DNA from: an uncultured Eubacteriales bacterium
GTDB lineage: Bacteria; Bacillota; Clostridia; Oscillospirales; Oscillospiraceae
Assembly (NCBI GenBank): GCA_900316745.1
Contig: ONEB01000004.1
Span: 1 to 64,000 of the forward strand
Direction: 5' to 3'
DNA length: 64,000 nt
Positions 8,747-18,419 of this stretch are shown in pieces. Made by a program: the position numbers and the translations under genes. The notes below the pieces were generated by a model. The model saw only the letters and a list, made by a program, of their open reading frames with translations, had not been told where the DNA came from and ran no database searches. Every line of letters begins with the position of its first letter. Within the stretch, counting starts at the first letter, position 1.

Positions 8747-11700
8747 TATGATTTCTGTTGCCTCTGGTTTCCAGTACTCTGTTAACATCGGGTACGATCT
8801 TGGCAGCGATAACAAGCTCAGAAACTTTATTCCGACAAAGTCCGCAATAAGCCTACTCGAAGATATTTTGCTTAGCGTAAATCCAACCTCGACAGACCGT
8901 GCTCGAGTGTTGATCGGCGCCTATGGCAAGGGTAAGTCCCACATTGTGCTGACAATCCTTTCTATGCTGCAGAAACGCGATATTAGGCTGTTTGAGAAGC
9001 TGATGCCGAAGGTTCAAGAGAATCCGAGGCTTTATCAGCTTGTCCAAAATTATTATGAAAGCGAGGATAAGATTCTCCCTGTTGTTATCAGCGGAAGTAA
9101 CACTAGCCTTACACAAGCGTTCTTGCTTTCCTTGCAGCGAACGCTCTCAGAGCACGAGTTGTTGTCGGCAATGCCAGAAACAAACTATAAAGCTGCTATT
9201 AGTGTGATTCGTCGCTGGGAAAAAGATTTTCCGGACGCTTTTAGAAGATTTCAAGAAGAAATTGATGAGCCCGTTGAAATCCTAGTCGATAAGCTGGAAA
9301 ACTATGACGTCATCGCCTACGAGACGTTCGAGAGAATATATCCTGCACTGACGGCGGGAAGCGTGTTTAATCCGTTCCTTGGTTTCGATGTGGTTGAGCT
9401 TTATGAAAGTGTTGCCAAGAGTCTGAAGCCTTTGGGTTATACTGGTATCTATGTTGTTTATGATGAATTTAGCAAATTCTTGGAGGCTAATATTGTTGAC
9501 GCTTCGGTCAGCGATACGAAAATGCTGCAGGATTTTGCAGAAAAATGCTGCCGGAGTAGAGATTTGCAGCTTCATCTGATGCTTATATCCCATAAGGAAA
9601 TCAGCAATTATATCGATGAGCTCCCAAAGGAGAAGACGGATGGCTGGCGCGGTGTATCTGAGCGCTTCAAGCACATCCACATGAACAATAACTTTACACA
9701 GACCTACGAGATCATTTCTTCTGTTATCCAACATAAGGAGCCGCTATGGGGTGCTTTCTGCAACGAGCATTACCGCGATTTTGAGGGGCTTCGTACTCGC
9801 TACCTAAGCCACCAGATGTTTAAGGATGCGCAGGGAGAAATTGAGACTGCGATCAAAGGCTGCTTTCCTCTTCATCCAGTGTCGACATTCATTCTTCCTA
9901 GATTATCTGAGCGTGTAGCGCAGAACGAGCGGACGCTTTTTACATTCCTTTCTGCAGAAGGGAATGCGACATTGGCGTCGTTCCTCGATGTTTATGAGAA
10001 TGACTTTACTCTTGTAACACCGGATCTGATTTATGATTATTTTGAGCCTCTGTTCAGAAAGGAAATATATACAGGAGGAATCCACGATACATTCGTCCTT
10101 ACAAGTGTAATTCTCAATCAACTTCCGGAAGGCACGCTAGGAAGTAAAATTATCAAAACGCTCTCGCTCATCTACATTCTAGAACAGTTTGAGCGCCTTA
10201 ATCCGACAAAGGAACAAATTATTGGCATCTATTCTGGTGCTTACGAAGTCGATGAAATAGAAAAAGCTATCTCCGATTTGATCGAGAAAGAATTTGTCGT
10301 TTATATCAAACGGAGCAACGACTATCTCCGCTTGAAGCAAACTTCTGGCGTTGACATCCAACAGAAGATCCATGATTTGGTGGAGTCTCAGACTGGAAAG
10401 GTTACGACAAAGGAAATCCTTAATGCTTCTAACTTCGATAACTATATATATCCCTCTCGTTACAACGACGAGCGTGAGATGACGCGCTTCTTTGCTTTTC
10501 AGTTTATTGATGGCGGTGAGATTGCCGACGATGTAGATTGGAATGTGAAGAGTGAGAGTGTCCAAGCGGATGGCATTATTTACGGAATCATCCCGGACAG
10601 TGAAGCTCAGCTTAAAGCGATCACACAAATTATCACTCGCACAAGTCAGGGCTTTGATCGGTTTATCTTTGTGCTACCAAAGCACTTTAGGAAGATAGAC
10701 GAAGTGATTCGAGAGTATGCCGCTGTCAAGCAGTTAAGAGATCTTGCCACGGATGATCCTGTCTTGTTCGACGAATACGAAGTTGTGTTCGAGGATTTGC
10801 AAGAGGTGATCAATGGTTTTATCGCTTCTTATACACATCCGGAAAATTATCGCTCGGTTTATATTCACGATGGTGCAGTTATTAATGTGAGCCGTAAATC
10901 TGGTCTCACTGAGGTAATGTCCAAAATCTGTGACAGAGTATTTGGCATGACGCCGATAATCAACAACGAGTCTGTAAATAAAAATGATATAACGAACATC
11001 GCAGCTAATAGTCGTAACAAAATCATCGGCGCGCTGCTTAGGAATGAACTGGAGCCAAATCTTGGATTGTCAGGGACTGGGCAGGAAGTTTCCATCATGC
11101 GCAGCACACTGCTTAGGACTGGAATCTGGAGTGAGGAAAACGGCATTCCTCAGATTAACCTCCATCCAGCGGATCTGGCCATGAGCAATATGTTGTCGAC
11201 TATAGAAAACTTCTTCCTAGAAGCAAGGCAGAATGGACAAATTAGTTTCTCAGTTCTTTATGAGAGACTAATCTCCCCGGAGTATCATGTCGGCCTGCGC
11301 AAAGGACTGATCCCAATCTATGTGGCAGCCGTCATGCACAATTACCGTCAGCAGATCGTGATAAGTAACCGGTTTGGGCCGGTACAAATGGGCGTTGATG
11401 CGCTGATACAGATTAACAGCAATCCTGGATATTTCTCAATCGAATATCTTGATTGGAATCCGGAGAAGGAAGATTACATTGCACGTCTCGCTACAGCGTA
11501 TGGAGATTTTGTTGTCGAAGCGGAGAAAGCTGGAAGCACCTATGATTATGTTGCTAACGCCATGCGACGATGGTTTATGGCACTTCCCAAATTCTCTAAA
11601 GAGTGCAAAGTTCGTCCTAACGGCATTAAAATTGGGAAACGCCAGCAAGAAATGATAAAGCTTCTCCGGTCAAATACCAGCGGTTCAGATTTGCTGTTCA

Positions 11701-12344
11701 AGAAACTTCCGACCATTTTTGCTTATGATGTTTTTACTGCTGATGCTGCTGGAGACGTTATTGGAGCAAAGAACCTTTACGATGGGTTGCTGGATGAGCT
11801 AAAAAAGTATTTAATTGCAGAAACCAAGCTCCGCTTCCTACCAAAGGAGGACAAGGAATCCGGAAAGAAAGCCTCGCTCACGACGGTCGTTAAAGAATGG
11901 TGTGATTCCCTTGATCCTAAAAGTTTCGAGCAACTCTTTTCTGATGGTACAGAACGTTTCCTGCAACACCTTAAGAGTGTGACAAATGACGAGGACTTGT
12001 TTATTACAAGGCTTGCAAAACTTGCTACGGGACTCAGGATGGAGGACTGGGACAGCCAGACGGAAGCGTCTTTCTTTACAGCCATTGAGCAGTTCATAAA
12101 GACTGCTAAAGAATTCCATGAAACGACCGTCGCGGAAACCATAAACGATACATCTAGCTATCAGGTGATCTTCGCTGATGAGGATGGCAAGAATACAGTG
12201 AGACGCTTTGATAAAGTCGAAGTATCGGCCAAAGGCAAGCTGCTGTTTAACCAGATCACATCATCGCTCGAGTCAATGGGGCATTCTATCTCTGAGCAGG
12301 AGAAGCGGCAAATCCTCATGGAAGTCCTGAAAAAACTCTGCTAA
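8739..12344 (+). CDS. sspC: SspC-like giant P-loop ATPase of the PT modification complex
   Basis: A 1201-residue protein with Walker A GAYGKGKSH (residues 60-68) near the N terminus and YVVYDEFSKFLEA as the likely Walker B around residue 240. The long C-terminal part has no domain I can name. Its layout resembles the large ATPases of SspC and BREX BrxC type. In Ssp systems SspC is the ATPase of the SspBCD modification complex. The start ATG at 8739 is preceded by AGGAGG and overlaps the sspB stop. It sits between the DUF4007 and cysteine desulfurase genes, as expected for a PT modification cassette. Confidence 0.78.
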   Translation: MRDMISVASGFQYSVNIGYDLGSDNKLRNFIPTKSAISLLEDILLSVNPTSTDRARVLIGAYGKGKSHIVLTILSMLQKRDIRLFEKLMPKVQENPRLYQLVQNYYESEDKILPVVISGSNTSLTQAFLLSLQRTLSEHELLSAMPETNYKAAISVIRRWEKDFPDAFRRFQEEIDEPVEILVDKLENYDVIAYETFERIYPALTAGSVFNPFLGFDVVELYESVAKSLKPLGYTGIYVVYDEFSKFLEANIVDASVSDTKMLQDFAEKCCRSRDLQLHLMLISHKEISNYIDELPKEKTDGWRGVSERFKHIHMNNNFTQTYEIISSVIQHKEPLWGAFCNEHYRDFEGLRTRYLSHQMFKDAQGEIETAIKGCFPLHPVSTFILPRLSERVAQNERTLFTFLSAEGNATLASFLDVYENDFTLVTPDLIYDYFEPLFRKEIYTGGIHDTFVLTSVILNQLPEGTLGSKIIKTLSLIYILEQFERLNPTKEQIIGIYSGAYEVDEIEKAISDLIEKEFVVYIKRSNDYLRLKQTSGVDIQQKIHDLVESQTGKVTTKEILNASNFDNYIYPSRYNDEREMTRFFAFQFIDGGEIADDVDWNVKSESVQADGIIYGIIPDSEAQLKAITQIITRTSQGFDRFIFVLPKHFRKIDEVIREYAAVKQLRDLATDDPVLFDEYEVVFEDLQEVINGFIASYTHPENYRSVYIHDGAVINVSRKSGLTEVMSKICDRVFGMTPIINNESVNKNDITNIAANSRNKIIGALLRNELEPNLGLSGTGQEVSIMRSTLLRTGIWSEENGIPQINLHPADLAMSNMLSTIENFFLEARQNGQISFSVLYERLISPEYHVGLRKGLIPIYVAAVMHNYRQQIVISNRFGPVQMGVDALIQINSNPGYFSIEYLDWNPEKEDYIARLATAYGDFVVEAEKAGSTYDYVANAMRRWFMALPKFSKECKVRPNGIKIGKRQQEMIKLLRSNTSGSDLLFKKLPTIFAYDVFTADAAGDVIGAKNLYDGLLDELKKYLIAETKLRFLPKEDKESGKKASLTTVVKEWCDSLDPKSFEQLFSDGTERFLQHLKSVTNDEDLFITRLAKLATGLRMEDWDSQTEASFFTAIEQFIKTAKEFHETTVAETINDTSSYQVIFADEDGKNTVRRFDKVEVSAKGKLLFNQITSSLESMGHSISEQEKRQILMEVLKKLC

Positions 12345-12359
12345 GAATGGAGGAAAACA

Positions 12360-13505
12360 ATGGCGTATTTTGACAATGCGGCAACTACATATCCTAAGCC
12401 GGAATGCGTCTATTCCTTCATGGACGAATTCTATCGGAATCACGGCGGCAGTGCCGGCCGAGGCGAATATGCGATGGCAGCATCCGCAAAAGGAATTGTG
12501 GAGGAAACTCGCGCCCTCTTGAAAGACCTGTTGCACTGCCCTGCAAAGCAAGTGATTTTTACACCGACGGCGACGATCGCTTTGAACATGATCGTGCAAG
12601 GACTGATTGCCGAAGGTGTAAAGAATGTTTATATCAGCCCGTTCGAGCACAATGCGGTTACAAGGACACTACATCATTTTGAGGAGATCGGAAAGATCAC
12701 TGTGACGGAACTTAGCGTGACAGAGAAACTCGAATACGATCTTGACCGGATACGATATCAGTTTGATGCTGTGAGACCTGATTTTATTATCGTAAGTCAC
12801 GCTAGCAATGTAATTGGACTAGTGGCTCCAGTTGAAGAAATATTCTCACTTGGAAAAGATTATTGTGCAACTACGCTTGTTGACATGGCGCAGACTGCGG
12901 GGCTCGTCGATCTGAACGTAGGTCTTGAAACTATTGACTTTGCAGTTTTTGCCGGACATAAAACGCTCATGGGACCCACAGGTATTTCTGGTTTTATTAT
13001 GAACCCAGTCTTTGATCTCCCACCTGTTCTTTTCGGAGGGACTGGATATGATTCGGCGAATCAAGATATGCCTGGCAGTCTCCCCGAACGATATGAAATG
13101 GGGACGCTCAATATTGCTGGAGTTGCGGGGTTAAACGCTGCGCTCAAATGGATAAAGGATCATTCTATTGAGGCCATTTTCCTAGAGGAAGAAAAACACA
13201 GGAGAAAACTCCTAACACTACTGGAAGATTACGATTTTCTCAGAATTGTCGGGAATGTCGAAGGAAGAAAGTATATTGGAATAGTCTCAGTACTCCTTGA
13301 TGGGATAAGCAGCGACGGCGCAGGAAGCATCTTTTCTGAGCGTGGTATCTCAGTGCGCACTGGACTCCAGTGCGCACCGAAAGCGCATCAGTTCCTTGGA
13401 ACTTATCCAGCAGGCACAATCCGATTCAGTGTAAATGCATTGACTGCAGATGCAGATTTCACAGAGTTAAGAGATGCATTGGACGATATTGAAGCAAATC
13501 TTTGA
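12360..13505 (+). CDS. sspA: SspA/DndA-like cysteine desulfurase
   Basis: A 381-residue fold-type I PLP enzyme of the NifS/SufS class. Landmarks: YFDNAATTYP at the N terminus, PLP lysine K201 in FAGHKTLMG, and a catalytic-loop Cys near 338 in RTGLQCAPKAH. It removes sulfur from L-cysteine as an enzyme persulfide and, in PT systems, hands it to SspD/DndC. Being embedded between the PT ATPase and helicase genes (15-bp and 12-bp gaps) marks it as the dedicated PT desulfurase and not a housekeeping IscS. GGAGG lies upstream of the start. The order D-B-C-A differs from the textbook A-B-C-D. Confidence 0.83.
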   Translation: MAYFDNAATTYPKPECVYSFMDEFYRNHGGSAGRGEYAMAASAKGIVEETRALLKDLLHCPAKQVIFTPTATIALNMIVQGLIAEGVKNVYISPFEHNAVTRTLHHFEEIGKITVTELSVTEKLEYDLDRIRYQFDAVRPDFIIVSHASNVIGLVAPVEEIFSLGKDYCATTLVDMAQTAGLVDLNVGLETIDFAVFAGHKTLMGPTGISGFIMNPVFDLPPVLFGGTGYDSANQDMPGSLPERYEMGTLNIAGVAGLNAALKWIKDHSIEAIFLEEEKHRRKLLTLLEDYDFLRIVGNVEGRKYIGIVSVLLDGISSDGAGSIFSERGISVRTGLQCAPKAHQFLGTYPAGTIRFSVNALTADADFTELRDALDDIEANL

Positions 13506-13517
13506 GGGGGCGGGTTC

Positions 13518-15710
13518 ATGAGCCTTAAGGACGTTGAACTTAAGAAAGAGTACAGGTCGCTACTCGATAATGTGGTTCAGGATTTTTACATCCCGCTTCT
13601 TAAAGATGCGACACTATATCAGCGAGCTGTGGGATTCTTTTCTTCGTCTTCACTAGTTGAGATTTCTAAGGGCATTGCAGCGATGGCTGAAGCTGGAGGG
13701 AAGATTCAGATTGTAGCTTCACCATACCTGTCCGACGAGGATGTTGAAGCAATTAAGAAAGGCTATTCCGATAGAGATAAAATTATTGAGGGAGCCTTAC
13801 TTTCATCACTCTCGGATGAGCACGTTGACTATTACTCAATGGAAAGGCTCAATCTTCTGGCAAACCTAATAGCAGACGGAGTTCTTGATATTCGTATCGC
13901 TTACACAGAAGACTCAAAAGGCATCGGTATGTATCATGAGAAAATGGGGCTCATTACGGACACTGACGGTAATCGGGTTGCGTTTTCTGGATCAATGAAT
14001 GAATCAGCAACTGCGATGTTGGTCAATTATGAAACAATTGATGTTTTCCGTAGTTGGGGTGATGAGAGCGAACAGGAGCGAGTTACGCTTAAGCAAAACG
14101 CTTTTTACTCCATTTGGAACGACACAGAGCCAAACATCCATGTGTTGGAGTTTCCTAAAGTAACAGAAGCGTTAATCGAAAAATATCGAAAGAAGTCTCC
14201 CAATTTTGGCCTTGACCGGCAGCAGTATTCGGGATCAAAGCGCAGACATACTGGCAGAACTGCCTCTGTTCATTCGATTGGGGCAAGAGTGCCGGAAGAG
14301 ATCGAATTCCACGCATACCAGAAAGAAGCGATCGCCTCATGGGTTGGCGAGAATTACCGGGGCATTTTTGATATGGCAACTGGCACCGGCAAAACCTTTA
14401 CTGGGCTTGGATCTATCGCAAAAATATCTGAAGACTTAGATGATGAACTTGCTGTAATTATTGTTTGCCCTTACCAGCATCTAGTTGAGCAGTGGGTTGA
14501 AGATATAGTTAAGTTCAACATGAAGCCGATTATCGGCTACAGTGCTTCAGCTCAAAAGGACTGGAAAAAGCGCCTCTCTAACGCCATCAGGGATCAAAAG
14601 ATCAGGAGAGACAAACGGTTCTTTTGCTTCGTTACAACCAATGCGACTTTCGCGAGTGACTACGTACAAGAGCAGATAAGTAAAATTAAAATGCCAATTC
14701 TGCTCGTTGTCGACGAGGCACATAACTTCGGAGCTCCGACATACGCTGAGTGCCTTGATGAAAGGTTTACATATCGACTTGCGCTCTCGGCAACGCTCGA
14801 ACGTCATCACGATGATGAAGGAACTTCTTTGCTTTATAGCTTCTTTGGAAAGAAGTGCATTGAATATCCCCTGAGTCGCGCAATTGATGAAGACAAGCTA
14901 ACTCGCTATAAATACTTTCCCATAGTTGTGTATCTTAATAATGACGAGCTGTCTCGGTATGAACAACTGTCATATGAGATGAGTAGATGCCTGATAAAGG
15001 ATAAAAAAGGAAATTACAAGCTCAATAAGCGCGGAGAAATTCTTGCTTTGCAAAGGGCTCGTATTGTAGCAGGAGCTTCAGAAAAACTGGTGTCTCTGAG
15101 GGAGCAAATCCTTCCGTATGTCCATGAAAACAATTTGCTTGTTTACTGTGGAGCAACGAATGTGTTGGACGAAAAAGCGGATCGATCTTCAACAGATGAT
15201 GGTGATGTTCGGCAGATTGAAGCGGTGACCAACATCCTGGGAAATGAATTCGGTATGTCGGTTTCGAAATTTACTGCAGATGAGGACATGGAAACTCGAG
15301 CTCTGATTGTCGATCAGTACCAGAAAAAAGGAAAGCTTCAAGCAATAGTTGCCATTAAATGCTTAGACGAAGGTGTTAATATACCTGGGATCCGCACTGC
15401 TTTTATTCTTGCGAGCACGACTAACCCAAAAGAGTATATTCAGCGGCGTGGACGCGTGCTTCGAAAGGCCCCTGAGAAAGAGTTTGCGGAAATTTATGAC
15501 TTTATAACTCTGCCTCGGCCATTAGACACAGTGTCGTCGATGACTGAGGATCAGGTTAAACGCGACATGTCTCTTGTTAGGAATGAGATTGCAAGAATAA
15601 AGGAATTCGGACGGCTTTCTATGAATCCTATGGATGCGGAAAGCCTAATCTGGGAAATACAAGATGCATACCACATTACGGACGACGAGCCGGGCGAGGG
15701 GGAATTTTGA
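13518..15710 (+). CDS. PLD-nuclease/SF2-helicase fusion, predicted PT-linked restriction factor
   Basis: A 730-residue fusion. The N-terminal quarter is PLD-like (phospholipase D superfamily) with MYHEKMGLITD and FSGSMNESATA, the H-x-K and N/E half-motif of such nucleases. The rest is a superfamily 2 helicase: Walker A MATGTGKTF (about 285-293), VVDEAHNFG (about 398), LSATLERH, and motif VI QRRGRVLRK (about 640). Helicases of this build are recurrently linked to dnd/ssp loci as restriction components acting on unmodified DNA. It may be the SspF-like member of an SspFGH-type module, but I cannot verify the correspondence. Its stop overlaps the next start (TGATG). Confidence 0.72.
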   Translation: MSLKDVELKKEYRSLLDNVVQDFYIPLLKDATLYQRAVGFFSSSSLVEISKGIAAMAEAGGKIQIVASPYLSDEDVEAIKKGYSDRDKIIEGALLSSLSDEHVDYYSMERLNLLANLIADGVLDIRIAYTEDSKGIGMYHEKMGLITDTDGNRVAFSGSMNESATAMLVNYETIDVFRSWGDESEQERVTLKQNAFYSIWNDTEPNIHVLEFPKVTEALIEKYRKKSPNFGLDRQQYSGSKRRHTGRTASVHSIGARVPEEIEFHAYQKEAIASWVGENYRGIFDMATGTGKTFTGLGSIAKISEDLDDELAVIIVCPYQHLVEQWVEDIVKFNMKPIIGYSASAQKDWKKRLSNAIRDQKIRRDKRFFCFVTTNATFASDYVQEQISKIKMPILLVVDEAHNFGAPTYAECLDERFTYRLALSATLERHHDDEGTSLLYSFFGKKCIEYPLSRAIDEDKLTRYKYFPIVVYLNNDELSRYEQLSYEMSRCLIKDKKGNYKLNKRGEILALQRARIVAGASEKLVSLREQILPYVHENNLLVYCGATNVLDEKADRSSTDDGDVRQIEAVTNILGNEFGMSVSKFTADEDMETRALIVDQYQKKGKLQAIVAIKCLDEGVNIPGIRTAFILASTTNPKEYIQRRGRVLRKAPEKEFAEIYDFITLPRPLDTVSSMTEDQVKRDMSLVRNEIARIKEFGRLSMNPMDAESLIWEIQDAYHITDDEPGEGEF

Positions 15711-15877
15711 TGGCAGAAGAAATCAAAGTTAATGGCAAAGCAGTTGAGCGCCTTAAAAGATGGATCATTCTGATGGAAAATCAGAATATCAAAACCCGAG
15801 GTAAAAGCGATCCAGAGATGGTGAAAGCTATCAAAAAGCGGATTGAGGAGGAAGCCAATGCTGCTGAAATCAATTAA
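15710..15877 (+). CDS. 55-residue conserved-position protein in the PT operon
   Basis: A short reading frame starting with ATG that overlaps the helicase stop by one base (TGATG) and running 20 bp into the DndD-like gene. The product is small and basic, with helical character: AEEIKVNGKAVERLKRWIIL, then MVKAIKKRIEEEANAA. Codon use and tight coupling on both sides argue for translation. I do not recognise a family; a small DNA-binding or complex-bridging subunit is possible. Alternatively it is a translational coupler whose product has no role. Confidence 0.55.
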   Translation: MAEEIKVNGKAVERLKRWIILMENQNIKTRGKSDPEMVKAIKKRIEEEANAAEIN

Positions 15878-17858
15878 ACTTGTAAACTTTCGACAGTTTA
15901 TGAATGAAGAGATTGCTTTCGCTTCAGGCGAAAACGGAAAGAATGTTACTATTATTCTCGGCGAAAATGGCACTGGTAAAACTACGTTTGCACAAGCTTT
16001 CTTCTGGTGCCTATACGGGGATACGGAGTTTTCTGATAAGATGATTCTGAACCGGCTGATTGCGAATCGGCTACTTACCGGTCAGAGTGCAAAGGTTGTG
16101 GTTGAACTGCAACTTCTGCATGGAGAAAATGCGTATACGCTCACTAGGGAACAGACTTATACCAAAGACGTAGCAGGAAATATCAAAGGTGCCAACACAG
16201 TGTTTGATATTATGCGCCGCGATAGGTCTGGAAATACAACTATGATCAAACCGACGCTCAGGGAAGCCGAAGTGAATAGTATTCTTCCTAAGGAACTGTC
16301 GAAATATTTCTTTTTTGACGGCGAACGAATTGAGCGGATGAGTAAAGATATTTCTACGCATAAGAAAGCAACAGATTTTGCGGATGCTGTACGTAGCCTT
16401 CTTGGACTTAAGGGAATGGAGAAGGCTATCCAGCATCTTAACCCTGGCAGTAAGTTTAGCGTCATCGGACAATATGAAGCTAGCTATGATTCGAGTAGTA
16501 ATGCCCGCATCGCTGAATTAACAAAAACGATCGAAGAGTGCAATGCGAAGATCGACAAGCTGAATGCCCGCATTGAAGAACTAGATCGACAGATGGAACT
16601 GGCTCAGATTAGAAAAGCCCAGAAAACAGAAGAACTCAAACAATACGAAGATGGGGAGAAGTGGCAGAGCGAGAAAGAAAAACTTGAAAAAGAAATTGCA
16701 GCAGCACAAAGAGCTCGTTCCTCCATGGTAAAGGCAATTTGCTCAGATTTCACCGGAAATATTGGCTCGTTCCTTTCGGTTTGGATGACCCAGAAGGCAA
16801 TGCGAATGCTGCAAGATTGCGACTTTACTGGTAAAGATATTCCACACATGCATGGAGATACAATTGAGTATTTGTTGAAGCAGCGGGTTTGTATTTGTGG
16901 GACTCATCTTACAGAGGGCTCTATGCCATACGAAAAGGTTAAGAGTCTAATCGAATTTTTGCCTCCTAAGTCTTTGAGTTCCAACATTAGCGATTTCAAG
17001 AAGGCGGCAGTCAGACGTGTTAGCGGAGCACAGCAAACAGATTTGCTTGAACAGGTTGGCGAGCGTTTGAGCGTTATCAGCCAGCAAGAAGACGAGATTA
17101 CCAACCTTACCGTGGAACTGCATAGTGTGGAGCAAAAGCTGAGCGGGGATGATGTCAGAGCAAAAGTACGGGCGATCAACGCCGAGGTTCAACGGTGTGA
17201 TAAGGTACTTCGTGATAGTCAACACGAGAGAGATCGGTGTATAAGCGATAGAGGCGATGCATCGGGGCGTAAGGAGCGAGCTGATACTCGTCGTGGTGAA
17301 TTGGCGTTGCTTGATGAAAGCAATAAGAAAACGGAAATCTACAAAGCCTATGCTGAGCGCGTCTATAAAGAACTGGTTGAGTTTTACAAAAAGAGCGAAG
17401 ATGACGTGCGGATGAAACTTCAGGATACCATTAACGAAATCTTCAGACAGATTTATGAAGGTGGTCTGGCGCTAACAATTGATGATAAATATCACATTTC
17501 TGTCTATGCGGACGAATATCATGGCAACGTCGAAACGTCAACAGCCCAAAGTATTTCTGTCATTTTCGCGTTTATCACTGGCATCATCAAAATGGCACGA
17601 GATAATCGCAACGCTACAAATGAAGACGACAAATTGTTGTCCTCTGAGCCATATCCGCTGGTAATGGACGCACCTCTCTCTGCGTTTGACAAGCGTAGAA
17701 TTAAAACTGTCTGTACTGCGCTACCGGAAGTTGCGGAGCAGGTCGTTATTTTCATCAAGGATACAGATGGAGACCTCGCCGAAGAGCACATGGGCGACCG
17801 AATTGGCAGCAGGCATCGTTTTGAAAAACTCAACGAGTTTGAAACAAAATTGGTCTAA
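15858..17858 (+). CDS. DndD/Rad50-like SMC-type ATPase of the PT system
   Basis: A 666-residue ABC-type ATPase. N-terminal LKSIKLVNFRQF and Walker A GENGTGKTT (residues 35-43); signature-type AQSISVIFAF; Walker B LVMDAPLSAFD (about 600). A long coiled coil occupies the middle, with a CICG element near 344 that looks like half of a zinc hook. The KYFFFDGERIERM segment is typical of DndD. In Dnd systems DndD is part of the modification complex; in an Ssp locus that already has SspC it more likely serves interference together with the helicase (inference). The start is the ATG at 15858, with GAGGAGG 6-8 bases upstream; the earlier TTG is less likely. Confidence 0.78.
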   Translation: MLLKSIKLVNFRQFMNEEIAFASGENGKNVTIILGENGTGKTTFAQAFFWCLYGDTEFSDKMILNRLIANRLLTGQSAKVVVELQLLHGENAYTLTREQTYTKDVAGNIKGANTVFDIMRRDRSGNTTMIKPTLREAEVNSILPKELSKYFFFDGERIERMSKDISTHKKATDFADAVRSLLGLKGMEKAIQHLNPGSKFSVIGQYEASYDSSSNARIAELTKTIEECNAKIDKLNARIEELDRQMELAQIRKAQKTEELKQYEDGEKWQSEKEKLEKEIAAAQRARSSMVKAICSDFTGNIGSFLSVWMTQKAMRMLQDCDFTGKDIPHMHGDTIEYLLKQRVCICGTHLTEGSMPYEKVKSLIEFLPPKSLSSNISDFKKAAVRRVSGAQQTDLLEQVGERLSVISQQEDEITNLTVELHSVEQKLSGDDVRAKVRAINAEVQRCDKVLRDSQHERDRCISDRGDASGRKERADTRRGELALLDESNKKTEIYKAYAERVYKELVEFYKKSEDDVRMKLQDTINEIFRQIYEGGLALTIDDKYHISVYADEYHGNVETSTAQSISVIFAFITGIIKMARDNRNATNEDDKLLSSEPYPLVMDAPLSAFDKRRIKTVCTALPEVAEQVVIFIKDTDGDLAEEHMGDRIGSRHRFEKLNEFETKLV

Positions 17859-17871
17859 GGGGGGCGAGAAT

Positions 17872-18405
17872 GTGTTTGATAAACCGTATCGGCTGAGGGG
17901 TATTCACTCAAAAAAGGCCAGAGAGCTCGTAGCATTTTTCGATGGAGCTAGCAAGGCACAGTTTTTTAAGGCTGCAAAAGATGTCTATGCATATGCACCC
18001 CTAGTAGGCTTTCTATACAATCGCCGCGCCGAACTAGACCATACTAAAAGCGAAGAAACCGGAGAGGAATTGGATTACAGCATCATGGCCGAGCAAGTCC
18101 TCTCTGTACAAGAAGAACTTACATTCAATTTCTGCCTTATTATGCTTCTTGACAGCATGTATGAATCTGATGAAGAAGCTCGAATCGATAAAGCTTTTCG
18201 GTATGTTGGAAAGATCCCGGAGGACGAAGCACGCTTCGATGAGTATGTTCGTGGAGGTATAGATGTGCTTTATGAGAAGCTTATTGAGGGTGGAGGCGAG
18301 CCGGAAGACTACGTAAAACGCCTTTATGATTTTCTGGAAGACATTCAGGATCGATATAATCAAGAAGTTGACGCCGACGCTTTAATGAAGCTTTGCGTCA
18401 CCTAA
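17872..18405 (+). CDS. Unrecognised 177-residue protein of the PT operon
   Basis: I do not recognise this family. The frame extends upstream, but the best start is GTG at 17872, with AAGGGGGG 7 bases before it, 13 bp after the DndD-like stop. The product is mostly helical and acidic, with motifs VFDKPYRLRGIHSKKARELV, APLVGFLYNRRAELD and LYDFLEDIQDRYNQE. No transmembrane segment or catalytic motif is apparent. Its position between the DndD-like ATPase and the sigma factor, with tight spacing, makes it a candidate accessory subunit, possibly the third member of an SspFGH-type module. Confidence 0.7.
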   Translation: MFDKPYRLRGIHSKKARELVAFFDGASKAQFFKAAKDVYAYAPLVGFLYNRRAELDHTKSEETGEELDYSIMAEQVLSVQEELTFNFCLIMLLDSMYESDEEARIDKAFRYVGKIPEDEARFDEYVRGGIDVLYEKLIEGGGEPEDYVKRLYDFLEDIQDRYNQEVDADALMKLCVT

Positions 18406-18419
18406 GGAGAAAAAAAGTA

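Noticed and set aside
6098-17858. Classical DndABCDE-FGH system or BREX
   Set aside because: DUF4007 and the 1201-residue ATPase point to Ssp; no DndB, DndE or DptFGH was recognised, and no PglX methyltransferase or PglZ for BREX.
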